A stretch of 24,920 bases of DNA, from contig CAZJBX010000035.1 of NCBI GenBank assembly GCA_964544605.1, positions 1 through 24,920 on the forward strand. Reading direction: 5' to 3'. The notes under the pieces were generated by a model. The model worked only from the letters and a program-made list of their open reading frames with translations. It was not told the origin of the DNA and did not search any database. The position numbers and the translations under genes were made by a program. Each line of letters begins with the position of its first letter. Positions within the stretch are counted from its first letter, which is position 1. The stretch is from JAMIFN01 sp964544605 (GTDB lineage Bacteria; Pseudomonadota; Gammaproteobacteria; Burkholderiales; Burkholderiaceae_C). Below, piece by piece: positions 7,189 through 15,244 of this stretch.

Positions 7189-8748
7189 TTAAACCGCTTT
7201 GTTCTGCTCGCCGTCATAGCGGCCCGTGCCCAAGCTGGCTGGCCCCCAAATGGCGTATTTGCGCATCAGGTAAACCTCCACAATCGCCAGTAGGGTGTAG
7301 AAGACCACAAAGCCAATCAGTGAGCCATACACCGTGCCCGTGCTCAAAGACGAGGCCGACAAATGTGTCGGCAGCACGCCGTAAATCGTCCACGGCTGGC
7401 GGCCATACTCGGCCACCACCCAGCCCAGCTCAGCCGCAATCCACGGCGCAGGCAGCATCCACACGGCAGCGTGCAGCAGCCAGCGTTTTTCGGTAAAGCG
7501 GCCTTTCAGGGTTTGCCAAAACGACAGGGCAAACAGCAGCAGCATGGCAAAACCCAGCCCCACCATGATGCGGAAAGACCAAAACAGCGGCGTCACGCGC
7601 GGCACGGTGTCATTCACCGCCTGCTCAATCATCTCAGGCGTGGCCTGGCTCACATCCTTCACATAGCGCTTGAGCAGCAGGCCAAAGCCCAAATCATCCA
7701 TGCGCTCGCGCAGCACGGCCTCGGCCTCCGCATCTTGGCGGTTGGCCCGCAGGCGCTCCAGCGCCGTCACCGCGCCCATGCCGTTGATGATGCGCTCGCG
7801 GTTCTTCTCTTTGATGTCGTGGATGCCCGGAATCGTTTTGCTGATGGAGCGCGTGCCAATCAGCCCCATCACATAGGGCATCTCAATGGCCCAATTGTTC
7901 TTGCCCTCGGCCTCATTGATGCTGGCCACCAGCGCCAAACCCGCTGGCGCAGGGTGCGTCTCCCACATCGCCTCAATCGTGGCCATTTTGGTCTGCTGCG
8001 CTTCACCCACCATATAGCCCGACTCATCGCCCAGCACAATCACCGAGCACACCGCCGCCAAGCCAAAGGCCGCCGCCACACGGTAGCTGCGCTGGGCAAA
8101 AGCCACATCGCGCCCCCGCAGCAAATACCAGGCGGAAATGCTCAGCACAAACATGGCCCCCGTCACATAGCCCGCCGCCACCGTATGCACAAACTTGGCC
8201 TGCGCCACGGGGTTGAACACAATGGCCCAAAAATCCGTCATCTCCATCCGCATCGTCACCCAGTTGAACTCAGCGCCCACCGGGTTTTGCATCCAGCCAT
8301 TGGCAATCAAAATCCACAGCGCCGAGAAGTTTGTGCCCAGCGCCATCAGCGTTGTCACCAGCAAATGCTGCGGCTTGCTCAGGCGGTCCCAGCCCAAAAA
8401 GAACAGGCCAATAAAAGTCGCCTCTAAAAAGAAGGCCATCAGCCCCTCAATCGCCAGCGGCGCACCAAAAATATCGCCCACATAGTGCGAGTAATAGGCC
8501 CAGTTGGTGCCGAACTGGAACTCCAGCGTCAGCCCCGTCGTCACCCCCAGCGCAAAGTTGATGCCGAACAACTTGCCCCAAAAGCGCGTCATGTCCTTCC
8601 ACACCACATTGCCCGTCATCACATACACGCTCTCCATGATCACCAGCAGCCAAGCCAAACCCAAAGTCAGCGGCACAAACAAAAAGTGATACATGGCCGT
8701 CGCCGCAAACTGCAAACGCGACAAATTGACCAGTTCTTCAGAAATCAT
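7189..8748 (-). CDS. cydA: Cytochrome bd ubiquinol oxidase subunit I
   Basis: CydA binds hemes b558, b595 and d and oxidises ubiquinol while reducing oxygen to water. The 519 residues match E. coli (522). With an offset of two from E. coli, the heme ligands and proton-path residues are all present: H21, E101, E109, H188 (KFVHTV), M395 (FRIMVG), E447 and R450 (AEYGRQPW). The quinol-loop residues K254 and E259 follow GDESGY. The loop is long (residues about 260-380), the E. coli-type L subfamily of true bd oxidases rather than the short cyanide-insensitive form. GGAGG sits upstream, inside the end of cydP, and the ATG overlaps the cydP stop. Confidence 0.98.
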   Translation of the reverse strand: MISEELVNLSRLQFAATAMYHFLFVPLTLGLAWLLVIMESVYVMTGNVVWKDMTRFWGKLFGINFALGVTTGLTLEFQFGTNWAYYSHYVGDIFGAPLAIEGLMAFFLEATFIGLFFLGWDRLSKPQHLLVTTLMALGTNFSALWILIANGWMQNPVGAEFNWVTMRMEMTDFWAIVFNPVAQAKFVHTVAAGYVTGAMFVLSISAWYLLRGRDVAFAQRSYRVAAAFGLAAVCSVIVLGDESGYMVGEAQQTKMATIEAMWETHPAPAGLALVASINEAEGKNNWAIEMPYVMGLIGTRSISKTIPGIHDIKEKNRERIINGMGAVTALERLRANRQDAEAEAVLRERMDDLGFGLLLKRYVKDVSQATPEMIEQAVNDTVPRVTPLFWSFRIMVGLGFAMLLLFALSFWQTLKGRFTEKRWLLHAAVWMLPAPWIAAELGWVVAEYGRQPWTIYGVLPTHLSASSLSTGTVYGSLIGFVVFYTLLAIVEVYLMRKYAIWGPASLGTGRYDGEQNKAV

Positions 8749-8936
8749 GGCAAAGCCTCCTGTTCAGGCGTGGGGCTGGGCTGGGGTGCAGCCAAAAAAT
8801 GTGCCGCCGTCTCCTGCGTATCCACATCGCGGCGGGCATCGCGCACAAACAGCCACCACAGCGCCGTAATAAACAGCAGCTTGAGCACAATGGCCCAAGT
8901 CAAATGGCGCAGCAGCGGGTTGCGAATGGGAAACAT
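8745..8936 (-). CDS. cydP: CydP-type putative small subunit of cytochrome bd
   Basis: A 63-residue protein with one membrane helix (LTWAIVLKLLFITALWWLFV), followed by RDARRDVD and a Pro/Glu-rich tail. The hydrophobic helix ending in LWW-F-RD, then a V-D, and the place directly upstream of cydA match the CydP family known from Proteobacteria. Its TGA overlaps the cydA ATG. The first ATG is at 8936, without a convincing ribosome-binding site; a TTG at 8984 would add 16 hydrophobic residues and is less likely. It leads the cyd operon. Confidence 0.8.
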   Translation of the reverse strand: MFPIRNPLLRHLTWAIVLKLLFITALWWLFVRDARRDVDTQETAAHFLAAPQPSPTPEQEALP

Positions 8937-9201
8937 AAAAACAAAGCAGCACAAAAACACAAATTGGCCGAGCCCCCCGTGCAAATGTCACACACCTGCA
9001 GCAGGCTGGCCCTGCGCCCGCCATCATGCGCCCGCCCAAGGGCAGGGTCAAACCGCCTCAGGGCATAACCCCTGCGCCGCCTCAAGCAAAGCCCAGCCCG
9101 AAGTGCAAGCCAAAGCGCCCCAACTGCCCCGCTGGGCGTGCCACAATCTCGGCTTTATCGGCACACGCCGTGAACACACACACCACAAGGAGCCTAAAAC
9201 C

Positions 9202-9930
9202 ATGAGCACACTCGCCCAACACATCGCCCTCGTCACGGGTGCCACCCGTGGCATCGGCGCGGCCATCGCCGCCGAACTCAAACAACAAGGCGCCACCGTC
9301 ATCGGCACCGCCACCAGCCAAACTGGGGCCGACACCATCAGCGCCACCGGCGTGCAAGGCGTGGTGCTCAATGTCAATGACGCGGCGGCGGTGGACGCCC
9401 TCATCGACAGCATCGTCAAAGAGCACGGCGGCCTGCACATCCTCGTCAATAACGCTGGCATCACCCGCGACACCCTCGCCATGCGGATGAAAGACGAGCA
9501 GTGGGACGAAGTCGCCGACACCAACCTCAAAGCCGTCTTCCGCGTCTCGCGCGCCGCCATCAAACCCATGATGAAACAGCGCCAAGGCCGCATCATCAGC
9601 GTCACCAGCGTCGTCGGCGCAGCAGGCAACCCCGGCCAAGCCAACTACGCCGCCGCCAAAGCAGGCGTGGCTGGCATGAGCCGCGCCCTCGCGCAAGAAC
9701 TCGGCAGCCGTGGCATCACCGTCAACTGCATCGCCCCCGGCTTCATCGCGACCGACATGACCGCCACCCTGCCCGAAGCCCAGCAACAAGCCCTCATGGC
9801 CAAAATCCCGCTGGGCCGCTTGGGTCAGGCTGAAGAAATTGCCCATGCTGTGGCTTTCCTCGCCAGCCCCAAGGCGGGCTACATCACCGGCCATGAGTTA
9901 GACATCAACGGCGGCATGTACATGCGTTAG
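9202..9930 (+). CDS. fabG: 3-oxoacyl-[ACP] reductase
   Basis: FabG reduces beta-ketoacyl-ACP with NADPH in each round of fatty-acid elongation. The 242-residue short-chain dehydrogenase has the nucleotide motif TGATRGIG at 12-19, NNAG at 83-86, and the catalytic S136, Y149 and K153 (YAAAK). The context GAAGNPGQANY around the active site and the C-terminal GHELDINGGMYM are typical of FabG rather than other SDRs. AAGGAG lies nine bases before the ATG at 9202; the open frame extends far upstream but has no family homology there. It is not followed by acpP or fabF, and a terminator ends the unit, so a second fabG elsewhere cannot be excluded. Confidence 0.93.
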   Translation: MSTLAQHIALVTGATRGIGAAIAAELKQQGATVIGTATSQTGADTISATGVQGVVLNVNDAAAVDALIDSIVKEHGGLHILVNNAGITRDTLAMRMKDEQWDEVADTNLKAVFRVSRAAIKPMMKQRQGRIISVTSVVGAAGNPGQANYAAAKAGVAGMSRALAQELGSRGITVNCIAPGFIATDMTATLPEAQQQALMAKIPLGRLGQAEEIAHAVAFLASPKAGYITGHELDINGGMYMR

Positions 9931-9946
9931 GCGTTGCGGCCTCGGG

Positions 9947-10042
9947 CGGTCTGCGTCGTTGCAAATCCTCACAATAGCGCTGCTATTGTTTGCGGTTTGC
10001 GCCTCGCATCCCATCCCGATCCGCAGCGCCTGCTTGCTGCGG
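9947..10042. repeat. Imperfect intergenic palindromic element
   Basis: The centre is a perfect 8-base stem ACAATAGC / GCTATTGT around GCT (about 9971-9989). The match continues outward imperfectly: TGCGTCGTTGCAAA on the left faces TTTGCGGTTTGCGCCTCGCA on the right. A second hairpin, CCGCAGC / GCTGCGG, follows at 10021-10042. No coding potential is evident. Such structure between a gene and its terminator suggests a mobile or REP-like intergenic repeat. Confidence 0.5.
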
Positions 10043-10057
10043 ATGAAAAGTAAAAAG

Positions 10058-10084
10058 AAAGGCTCCATTGAGGAGCCTTTTTGT
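10058..10084 (+). terminator. Intrinsic terminator downstream of fabG
   Basis: A perfect 9-base stem AAAGGCTCC / GGAGCCTTT with a five-base loop (ATTGA), followed by a short T-run. It lies about 130 bases after the fabG stop. Confidence 0.85.
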
Positions 10085-10187
10085 TGTTCAAGCCAAACGC
10101 TTTCTCGCCTCTACGCTCTGCGTGGAGGCGTTATCCGAATCCATTGATTTGGATATTTCGCTTCGCCATTTTTAAATGGGGCGGATT

Positions 10188-10871
10188 TTATTTTTTGCCC
10201 GCCTCCGGCAGCTTGAATTCCAACTGCCTTGTTTTGCCATTTTGCCCAGGGAAGTCGCTGAAGGCGCTGCGGATGAGGTAGGGCATGAGGGCGTTGATAT
10301 CGGGCGGGCTGCCTTGGTATTGGGCGTTGGCTTCATAGACGGTGCTGTTGTTTTGGCTGCTGTCTTGTATGCGGACGCTGAGGAGGTGGCTGGCGACGGG
10401 GCGTTGGTATTGGCGTTGGCCGTAGTAGGCGGGTGGGCCCCAGAAGCGGCGGCCAAAGACGCCGTCTTCCCAGTAGTGGGGCCAGCCGTAGTGGCCAAAG
10501 CCGTGGCCGTAGGGGCCGTAGTAGGGCGGGCCGTAAATGGGTTCGCTGATGTTGATTTTGTCTTCGCGGCTGTCAAGGCGCATTTGCGCGTGAAAGCGGG
10601 CGCTTTGGCCTGCGGCGGCGGGCTGTAGGCCTTGGGCTTGCAGGGCTTGGGCCAGTTGTTGTTCGTAGTTTTGGCGTTGCAAGTCGCCCCATTGGGCGGA
10701 TGCGCCTTGGGCGGCGGTGCTGACGCTGAAGCTGGCGCCTTGGGCGTTGGCGGGCCATTGGTTGAATTGGCTGACTTGGGTTTGCACGCTGGCGGTGCTG
10801 GCGCAGCCAGCCAGGGCAAGGGTGGCGGCGGCCAGAAGGAGGGCGGCGAGGCGGTGTCGGGCGGTGGTCAT
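10188..10871 (-). CDS. DUF4136 family lipoprotein
   Basis: A 227-residue lipoprotein of unknown function. The signal peptide MTTARHRLAALLLAAATLAL ends in the lipobox LAGC with the cysteine at residue 23; the next residue is Ala, which favours outer-membrane sorting. Positions 27-110 hold the first half of the DUF4136 fold, and the ending around IRSAFSDFPGQNGKTR is a family feature. Between them residues 111-156 form an unusual segment dominated by Gly, Tyr, Pro, His and Trp. The ATG at 10871 was chosen because it begins the signal peptide and follows GAAAGG. It lies 100 bases after miaA on the same strand. Confidence 0.85.
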   Translation of the reverse strand: MTTARHRLAALLLAAATLALAGCASTASVQTQVSQFNQWPANAQGASFSVSTAAQGASAQWGDLQRQNYEQQLAQALQAQGLQPAAAGQSARFHAQMRLDSREDKINISEPIYGPPYYGPYGHGFGHYGWPHYWEDGVFGRRFWGPPAYYGQRQYQRPVASHLLSVRIQDSSQNNSTVYEANAQYQGSPPDINALMPYLIRSAFSDFPGQNGKTRQLEFKLPEAGKK

Positions 10872-10971
10872 GGCGGGCCTTTCAAAGTGGGGGCGCGGCG
10901 GGGTTGGCCGTGGGCGCATGGGGTTTTAACGCCTGAGCGCGGCCAAAGTGATACACAGTGGCAGTGGCAGT

Positions 10972-11916
10972 TTAAGCGGCCCAGGCTTGGATGAGGGCAT
11001 CGACGGTGGCGTTTTCAGCGGCGATGCTGCGCCGTGCGCCCATGCTACGCAGCCAGGTCATTTGGCGTTTGGCGAGCTGGCGGGTGGCAATGGTGATGCG
11101 CTCGGCGAGTTCGGCCTGCGGCAGTTCGCCCGCCAGCATTTGCCAGGTTTGGCGGTAGCCCACGCAGCGCATGGCGGGTAGATCAAGGTGGAGGTCGCCA
11201 CGGTTTTTCAGGCGCTCGACTTCGGCCACCAAGCCTTGCGCCAGCATGACTTCGGTGCGCTGGGCAATGCGTTGGTGCAGCCAGTTTTTGTCTTGCGCTT
11301 CAAGGCTGGCCAGGCGCAGGGGCAGGGGCGGCAGTATTTGTTTGGCGCTGGCATGAAAGGCCGATAGGGGCTGGCCGGTGATGCGATAGACCTCTAGGGC
11401 GCGTTGCAGGCGCTGGCTGTCGTTGGGGGCGAGGCGGGCGGCGCTGGCGGCATCGACTTGGGCGAGTTCGGCATGTACGGCGGGCCAGCCGTGGGCGGCG
11501 GCAAGGGCGTCAATCTCGGCGCGCACAGCGGCATCGGCTGGGGGCAGGTCGTGCAGGCCGTCGGCCAGGGCTTTGAGGTAGAGCATGGTGCCGCCCACCA
11601 GCAGGGGCTGGCGGCCACGGGCACGGATGTCGGCCACCAAGCGGTGGGCATCACGCGCAAATTCGGCGGCGCTATAGCTTTGCGCCGCGTCGTGGGTGTT
11701 GATGAGGTGGTGCGGCAGGCTGGCGAGTTCGGCGGGCGTGGGTTTGGCCGTGCCGATGTCCATATCGCGGTAGATGAGGGCGGAATCGACGCTGATGATT
11801 TCCACATCGCCGCGCTGCTGGCCATAGGCCAAGGCCAGGCCCGTTTTGCCCGATGCCGTGGGCCCGCTGAGGCAGAGCACGGGGGCGGGGTTCAGGCTTG
11901 GGGCTGGCGCGTCCAT
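10972..11916 (-). CDS. miaA: tRNA dimethylallyltransferase
   Basis: MiaA adds a dimethylallyl group to N6 of A37 in tRNAs reading codons that start with U. The 314-residue protein shows the P-loop GPTASGKT at 18-25, DSALIYRDMDIGTAKP shortly after, the GGTMLY motif, the NDSQRLQRALEVYRITG block and the CVGYRQTW segment near the C-terminus, all family hallmarks. The chosen ATG at 11916 gives an N-terminus of normal length and overlaps the end of folA by 25 bases; a GTG just after the folA stop is an alternative. No clear ribosome-binding site is visible, so translation may be coupled to folA. Confidence 0.95.
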   Translation of the reverse strand: MDAPAPSLNPAPVLCLSGPTASGKTGLALAYGQQRGDVEIISVDSALIYRDMDIGTAKPTPAELASLPHHLINTHDAAQSYSAAEFARDAHRLVADIRARGRQPLLVGGTMLYLKALADGLHDLPPADAAVRAEIDALAAAHGWPAVHAELAQVDAASAARLAPNDSQRLQRALEVYRITGQPLSAFHASAKQILPPLPLRLASLEAQDKNWLHQRIAQRTEVMLAQGLVAEVERLKNRGDLHLDLPAMRCVGYRQTWQMLAGELPQAELAERITIATRQLAKRQMTWLRSMGARRSIAAENATVDALIQAWAA

Positions 11917-12413
11917 GTGCAAAAGCGGTAGGCCAAGCCTGTGCGTGATTGCTGCCAAGCGGCCTCAGGCGCGTGCAGTTGCCATTGGCTGCGGTCAATC
12001 TCGGGCGCAAGGGTGTCGCCTGCGGGGGCGATGTCGATTTCCGTCACTTCAAGCCGCTGCGCCAAGGGCAGGGCTTGGGCGTAGATTTGCCCGCCGCCCA
12101 TGACCCAGACCAGCGGCGCATCGGCCAGCAAAGCCAAGGCCGCCTCTAGGCTGGGCGCGGCCTCAGCGCCTTCGGCCTGCCAAGCGGCTTGGCGGCTGAT
12201 GACGACATTGCGCCGCCCGGGCAGGGGGCGAAAGGCGGGCGGCAGGGAGTCCCAAGTTTTGCGCCCCATGATGACGGGGTGGCCTGAGGTGAGGGCTTTG
12301 AAGTGGGCCAAGTCTTCGGGCAAGTGCCAGGGCATTTGCCCTTGGCTGCCGATGATGCCGTTGCTCGCCTGCGCCCAAATCAGGGCGATTTCTTGGGGCC
12401 GTGCGCTGCTCAT
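11892..12413 (-). CDS. folA: Dihydrofolate reductase
   Basis: FolA reduces dihydrofolate to tetrahydrofolate with NADPH and so recycles the product of ThyA. The 173 residues include GIIGSQGQMPWHLPEDLAHF, whose D34 corresponds to the catalytic Asp27 of E. coli, then PVIMGRKTWDSLP and the cofactor motif VMGGGQIYAQAL. It starts 11 bases after thyA with a strong AAGGGGG upstream. The thyA-folA pairing is the usual functional operon; the end overlaps miaA. Confidence 0.97.
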   Translation of the reverse strand: MSSARPQEIALIWAQASNGIIGSQGQMPWHLPEDLAHFKALTSGHPVIMGRKTWDSLPPAFRPLPGRRNVVISRQAAWQAEGAEAAPSLEAALALLADAPLVWVMGGGQIYAQALPLAQRLEVTEIDIAPAGDTLAPEIDRSQWQLHAPEAAWQQSRTGLAYRFCTWTRQPQA

Positions 12414-12424
12414 GGCTGGCCCCC

Positions 12425-13234
12425 TTACACCGCCACAGGGGCGGAAATGGCGGGGTGGTGCTCGTAGCCCAGCACCTCAAAGTCTTCAAATTCGTAGCTG
12501 AAGATGTCGGCAGGGCGGCGCTTGATGTGCAGCTTGGGGTAGGCCAAGGGCTGGCGGCGCAATTGCTCTTGCACCTGCGTGTGGTGGTTGTCGTAAATGT
12601 GGCAATCGCCACCCGTCCACACAAAATCGCCCACCTCTAAATCGCACTGCTGCGCCACCATATGCGTGAGCAGGGCGTAGCTGGCAATGTTAAAAGGCAC
12701 GCCCAAAAAGATGTCTGCGCTGCGCTGGTAGAGCTGGCAACTGAGTTTGCCATCGGCCACATAAAACTGAAACAGGGCGTGGCAGGGGGCCAGCGCCATT
12801 TTGTCCAGCTCGCCCACATTCCAGGCCGAGACGATGATGCGGCGCGAATCGGGGTTGCTTTTCAGGGTGTCAATGACTTGGCTGATTTGGTCAATGTGCG
12901 CGCCGTTGGCCGTGGGCCAAGAGCGCCACTGCACGCCATACACGGGGCCAAGGTCGCCATCGGCGGCGGCCCATTCGTCCCAAATCGTCACGCCGCGCTC
13001 ACGCAGCCAGTTGTTATTGCCTGAGCCTTGCAAAAACCACAAAAGCTCATAGATGATGGACTTGAGGTGCACGCGCTTGGTGGTGACCAGCGGAAAGCCC
13101 GCCGCCAAGTCAAAGCGCATTTGGTAGCCAAACACGCTGCGTGTGCCCGTGCCCGTGCGGTCGGCCTTGGCCGTGCCGTTTTCCCAGACATGGCGCAAAA
13201 ATGTTTCATATTGGTTCGATAGAGCGGCGGTCAT
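12425..13234 (-). CDS. thyA: Thymidylate synthase
   Basis: ThyA methylates dUMP to dTMP using methylene-tetrahydrofolate. The 269 residues (E. coli 264) contain DRTGTGTRSVFG at 25-36, the catalytic C151 in ALAPCHALFQFY, the QRSADIFLGVPFNIASY dUMP-binding block, and GDCHIYDNH near the C-terminus. The ATG at 13234 follows GGAGG with proper spacing; a longer reading from 13270 lacks support. It leads thyA-folA-miaA and is divergent from hslO. Confidence 0.98.
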   Translation of the reverse strand: MTAALSNQYETFLRHVWENGTAKADRTGTGTRSVFGYQMRFDLAAGFPLVTTKRVHLKSIIYELLWFLQGSGNNNWLRERGVTIWDEWAAADGDLGPVYGVQWRSWPTANGAHIDQISQVIDTLKSNPDSRRIIVSAWNVGELDKMALAPCHALFQFYVADGKLSCQLYQRSADIFLGVPFNIASYALLTHMVAQQCDLEVGDFVWTGGDCHIYDNHHTQVQEQLRRQPLAYPKLHIKRRPADIFSYEFEDFEVLGYEHHPAISAPVAV

Positions 13235-13353
13235 GGCTGGGCCTCCAGTGCTGCGGGTCAAGCCGAGCATTGTAGCGAAGGGGCTAGCGCCACCGCCTCA
13301 GTCATAATTCATGCCCATAGGCCGCTTGCGGCCCCTGTTCAAAGAGTCTTGCA

Positions 13354-14322
13354 ATGAGCGAAATCCACAAATTTTTATTCGACGGCCTGCCGCTGAAAGG
13401 TGCCATTGTGCGCCTGACCGATAGCTGGCAAGAGGTGCTGCGCCGCCGCGCCAACAACACCCAAACAGGGCCGTGGCAAACGCCCGTGGCCGAGCTGCTG
13501 GGGCAAATGCTGGCCGCCAGCGCCCTGATGCAGTCCAGCATCAAATTCAACGGCACACTGGTGCTGCAAATGCAAAGCGCTGGCCCCGTGCAACTGGCCG
13601 TGGCCGAGGTGCAAAACGACCTGGCGCTGCGGGCCACCGCCACCGTGCAAGCGGGTGCTGATTTGGGCAGCCAAGCCCAGCTCGGCGGCCTGCTGCCGCA
13701 GGGCCAATGCGCCGTCACGCTGGACCCCAAAGACCGCCTGCCCGGGCAGCAGCCCTACCAAGGCGTGGTCGCGCTCAACGACGAGGGCGGCCAGCCCTTT
13801 GCCTCGCTGGCGCAAGCCTTGGGCGGCTATATGCTGCACTCTGAGCAACTGGAAACCCATTTTGTGCTGGCCGCCAATGAGGAAGTCGCCGCTGGCATCA
13901 TGCTGCAACACATCCCGGTCAAGGGCGAAGGCAATCTGGAAGGCCGCAGCGCGTTGAGCGAAGACGAGCTGCAAGACGCCTGCCGCCGCATCACCAGCCA
14001 CACCCTCAGCCTCAAGCCCCAAGAGCTGCTGGGCCTAGATGTGGACAGCATTTTGCACCGCCTGTATTGGGAAGAAAAACTGCTGCGCTTTGCGCCCCAG
14101 GCCGACGACCCCCGCCCCCACTTTGCCTGCACCTGCTCGCGCCAGCGCGTGGAAGGCATGTTGCTCAACTTGGGCCAACACGAAGCCAACGATATCTTGG
14201 CCGAGCAAAGCCAAATCGAAGTCGGCTGCGACTTCTGCGGCGCGCAATACCGCTTTGACGCCGTGGATGTGGGCGCGCTGTTTCAAGCCACCACCCAAGA
14301 CTGGAGCAAAACCCGCCAGTAA
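13354..14322 (+). CDS. hslO: Hsp33 redox-regulated chaperone
   Basis: Hsp33 is a cytoplasmic holdase switched on when its zinc-bound cysteines are oxidised during oxidative or bleach stress. The 322-residue protein has the N-terminal domain with GAIVRLTDSW near 17-26, the GGYML-SEQ-ET segment near 157-168, and the C-terminal redox switch C259-x-C261 and C292-x-x-C295. Length is a little above E. coli (292). AAAGAG lies upstream of the ATG. A short palindrome, GGCCGC-TT-GCGGCC, occurs in the leader at 13320-13333. rlmB starts 15 bases later, so the two are probably co-transcribed. Confidence 0.96.
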   Translation: MSEIHKFLFDGLPLKGAIVRLTDSWQEVLRRRANNTQTGPWQTPVAELLGQMLAASALMQSSIKFNGTLVLQMQSAGPVQLAVAEVQNDLALRATATVQAGADLGSQAQLGGLLPQGQCAVTLDPKDRLPGQQPYQGVVALNDEGGQPFASLAQALGGYMLHSEQLETHFVLAANEEVAAGIMLQHIPVKGEGNLEGRSALSEDELQDACRRITSHTLSLKPQELLGLDVDSILHRLYWEEKLLRFAPQADDPRPHFACTCSRQRVEGMLLNLGQHEANDILAEQSQIEVGCDFCGAQYRFDAVDVGALFQATTQDWSKTRQ

Positions 14323-14337
14323 TGGCCGGCCCCCAAT

Positions 14338-15084
14338 ATGAGCACAACAAAAATCCTCTTTGGCTTTCACGCTGTCGGCGTGCGCGTCAAAATCGCCCCC
14401 GAATCGGTGCAAGAAGTCTATATTGACGCCAGCCGCCGCGATGCCCGTATGCGCCAATTCACCCTGCGCGCCAAAGAAGCGGGCCTGCGTCTGATTGAAG
14501 CCGACGGCCTGCGCCTGTCCAAACTCTGCGGCAGCCACAACCACCAAGGCGTGGTCGCCAAAGTCGCCGACATCGTGGAAAAACGCAGCCTAGATGAACT
14601 GCTGGACGACCTAGAGGAGCAAGGCATTGCGCCCCTGCTTTTGGTGCTCGACGGCGTGACCGACCCGCACAACCTGGGCGCTGTGCTGCGCGTGGCCGAT
14701 GGCGCAGGCGCACACGCCGTCATCGCGCCCAAAGACCACGCCGTCGGCATCAACGCCACCGTGGCCAAAGTCGCCAGTGGCGCGGCAGAAACCGTGCCCT
14801 ACTTCATGGTCACTAACTTGGCCCGCACTTTGAATGAACTCAAAGAGCGCAACATCTGGATTTACGGCACAGCCGACGACGCGCCGCAAACCCTCTACCA
14901 AGCCGACTTCAAAGCCGCCAGCGCCATCGTCATGGGCGCTGAAGGCGCAGGTATGCGCCAACTCACCCGCAAAACCTGCGACGCGCTGATTGGCATCCCC
15001 ATGCGCGGCAGCGTCGAAAGCCTCAATGTCTCCGTCGCCAGCGGCGTGTGCTTGTATGAAGCCCTGCGGCAGCGGGGGCTGTGA
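14338..15084 (+). CDS. rlmB: 23S rRNA (guanosine-2251-2'-O)-methyltransferase
   Basis: A SPOUT-class enzyme that methylates the ribose of G2251 in the peptidyl-transferase loop of 23S rRNA. The 248 residues begin with the small substrate-binding domain (GFHAVGVRVK) and continue into the trefoil-knot domain, with DPHNLGAVLRVADGAG, then IVMGAEGAGMRQLT, then IPMRGSVESLNVSVASG. These three SPOUT motifs and the length fit RlmB. It follows hslO by 15 bases. Confidence 0.95.
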   Translation: MSTTKILFGFHAVGVRVKIAPESVQEVYIDASRRDARMRQFTLRAKEAGLRLIEADGLRLSKLCGSHNHQGVVAKVADIVEKRSLDELLDDLEEQGIAPLLLVLDGVTDPHNLGAVLRVADGAGAHAVIAPKDHAVGINATVAKVASGAAETVPYFMVTNLARTLNELKERNIWIYGTADDAPQTLYQADFKAASAIVMGAEGAGMRQLTRKTCDALIGIPMRGSVESLNVSVASGVCLYEALRQRGL

Positions 15085-15143
15085 GCGATGCCCGCCATTG
15101 TGCGTTTGTGTATTTGAAATGACGCAACTATCTCTACCTCGTC

Positions 15144-15165
15144 ATTGCGGCCCCCGAGCCGCAAT
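15144..15165. repeat. Short palindrome ATTGCGGC-N6-GCCGCAAT
   Basis: A perfect 8-base inverted repeat with a CCCCGA loop, preceded by CGTC. A related hairpin lies at 16331-16353. No T-run follows on the plus strand, so a REP-like role is as likely as termination after rlmB. The rest of 15085-15244 shows no gene. Confidence 0.5.
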
Positions 15166-15244
15166 CTGCGGTTTTCGCTGCGCTTGAGCTTGATTCCTAG
15201 TTACCTCGTTTTGCGTGGCCACGACCCAGCAGGGCAACGCCCGC

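Noticed and set aside
8485..9201. Long upstream extension of the fabG frame
   Set aside because: It runs antisense to cydA and cydP and has no family similarity. The ATG at 9202 has a good ribosome-binding site and gives a full-length FabG.
8937..9201. FNR/ANR-type site for low-oxygen control of the cyd operon
   Set aside because: I looked for TTGAT-N4-ATCAA on both strands of the divergent region and found no convincing match.
10176..10628. Plus-strand open reading frame of 150 residues
   Set aside because: It is antisense to the DUF4136 lipoprotein, which has a signal peptide, a lipobox and family features.
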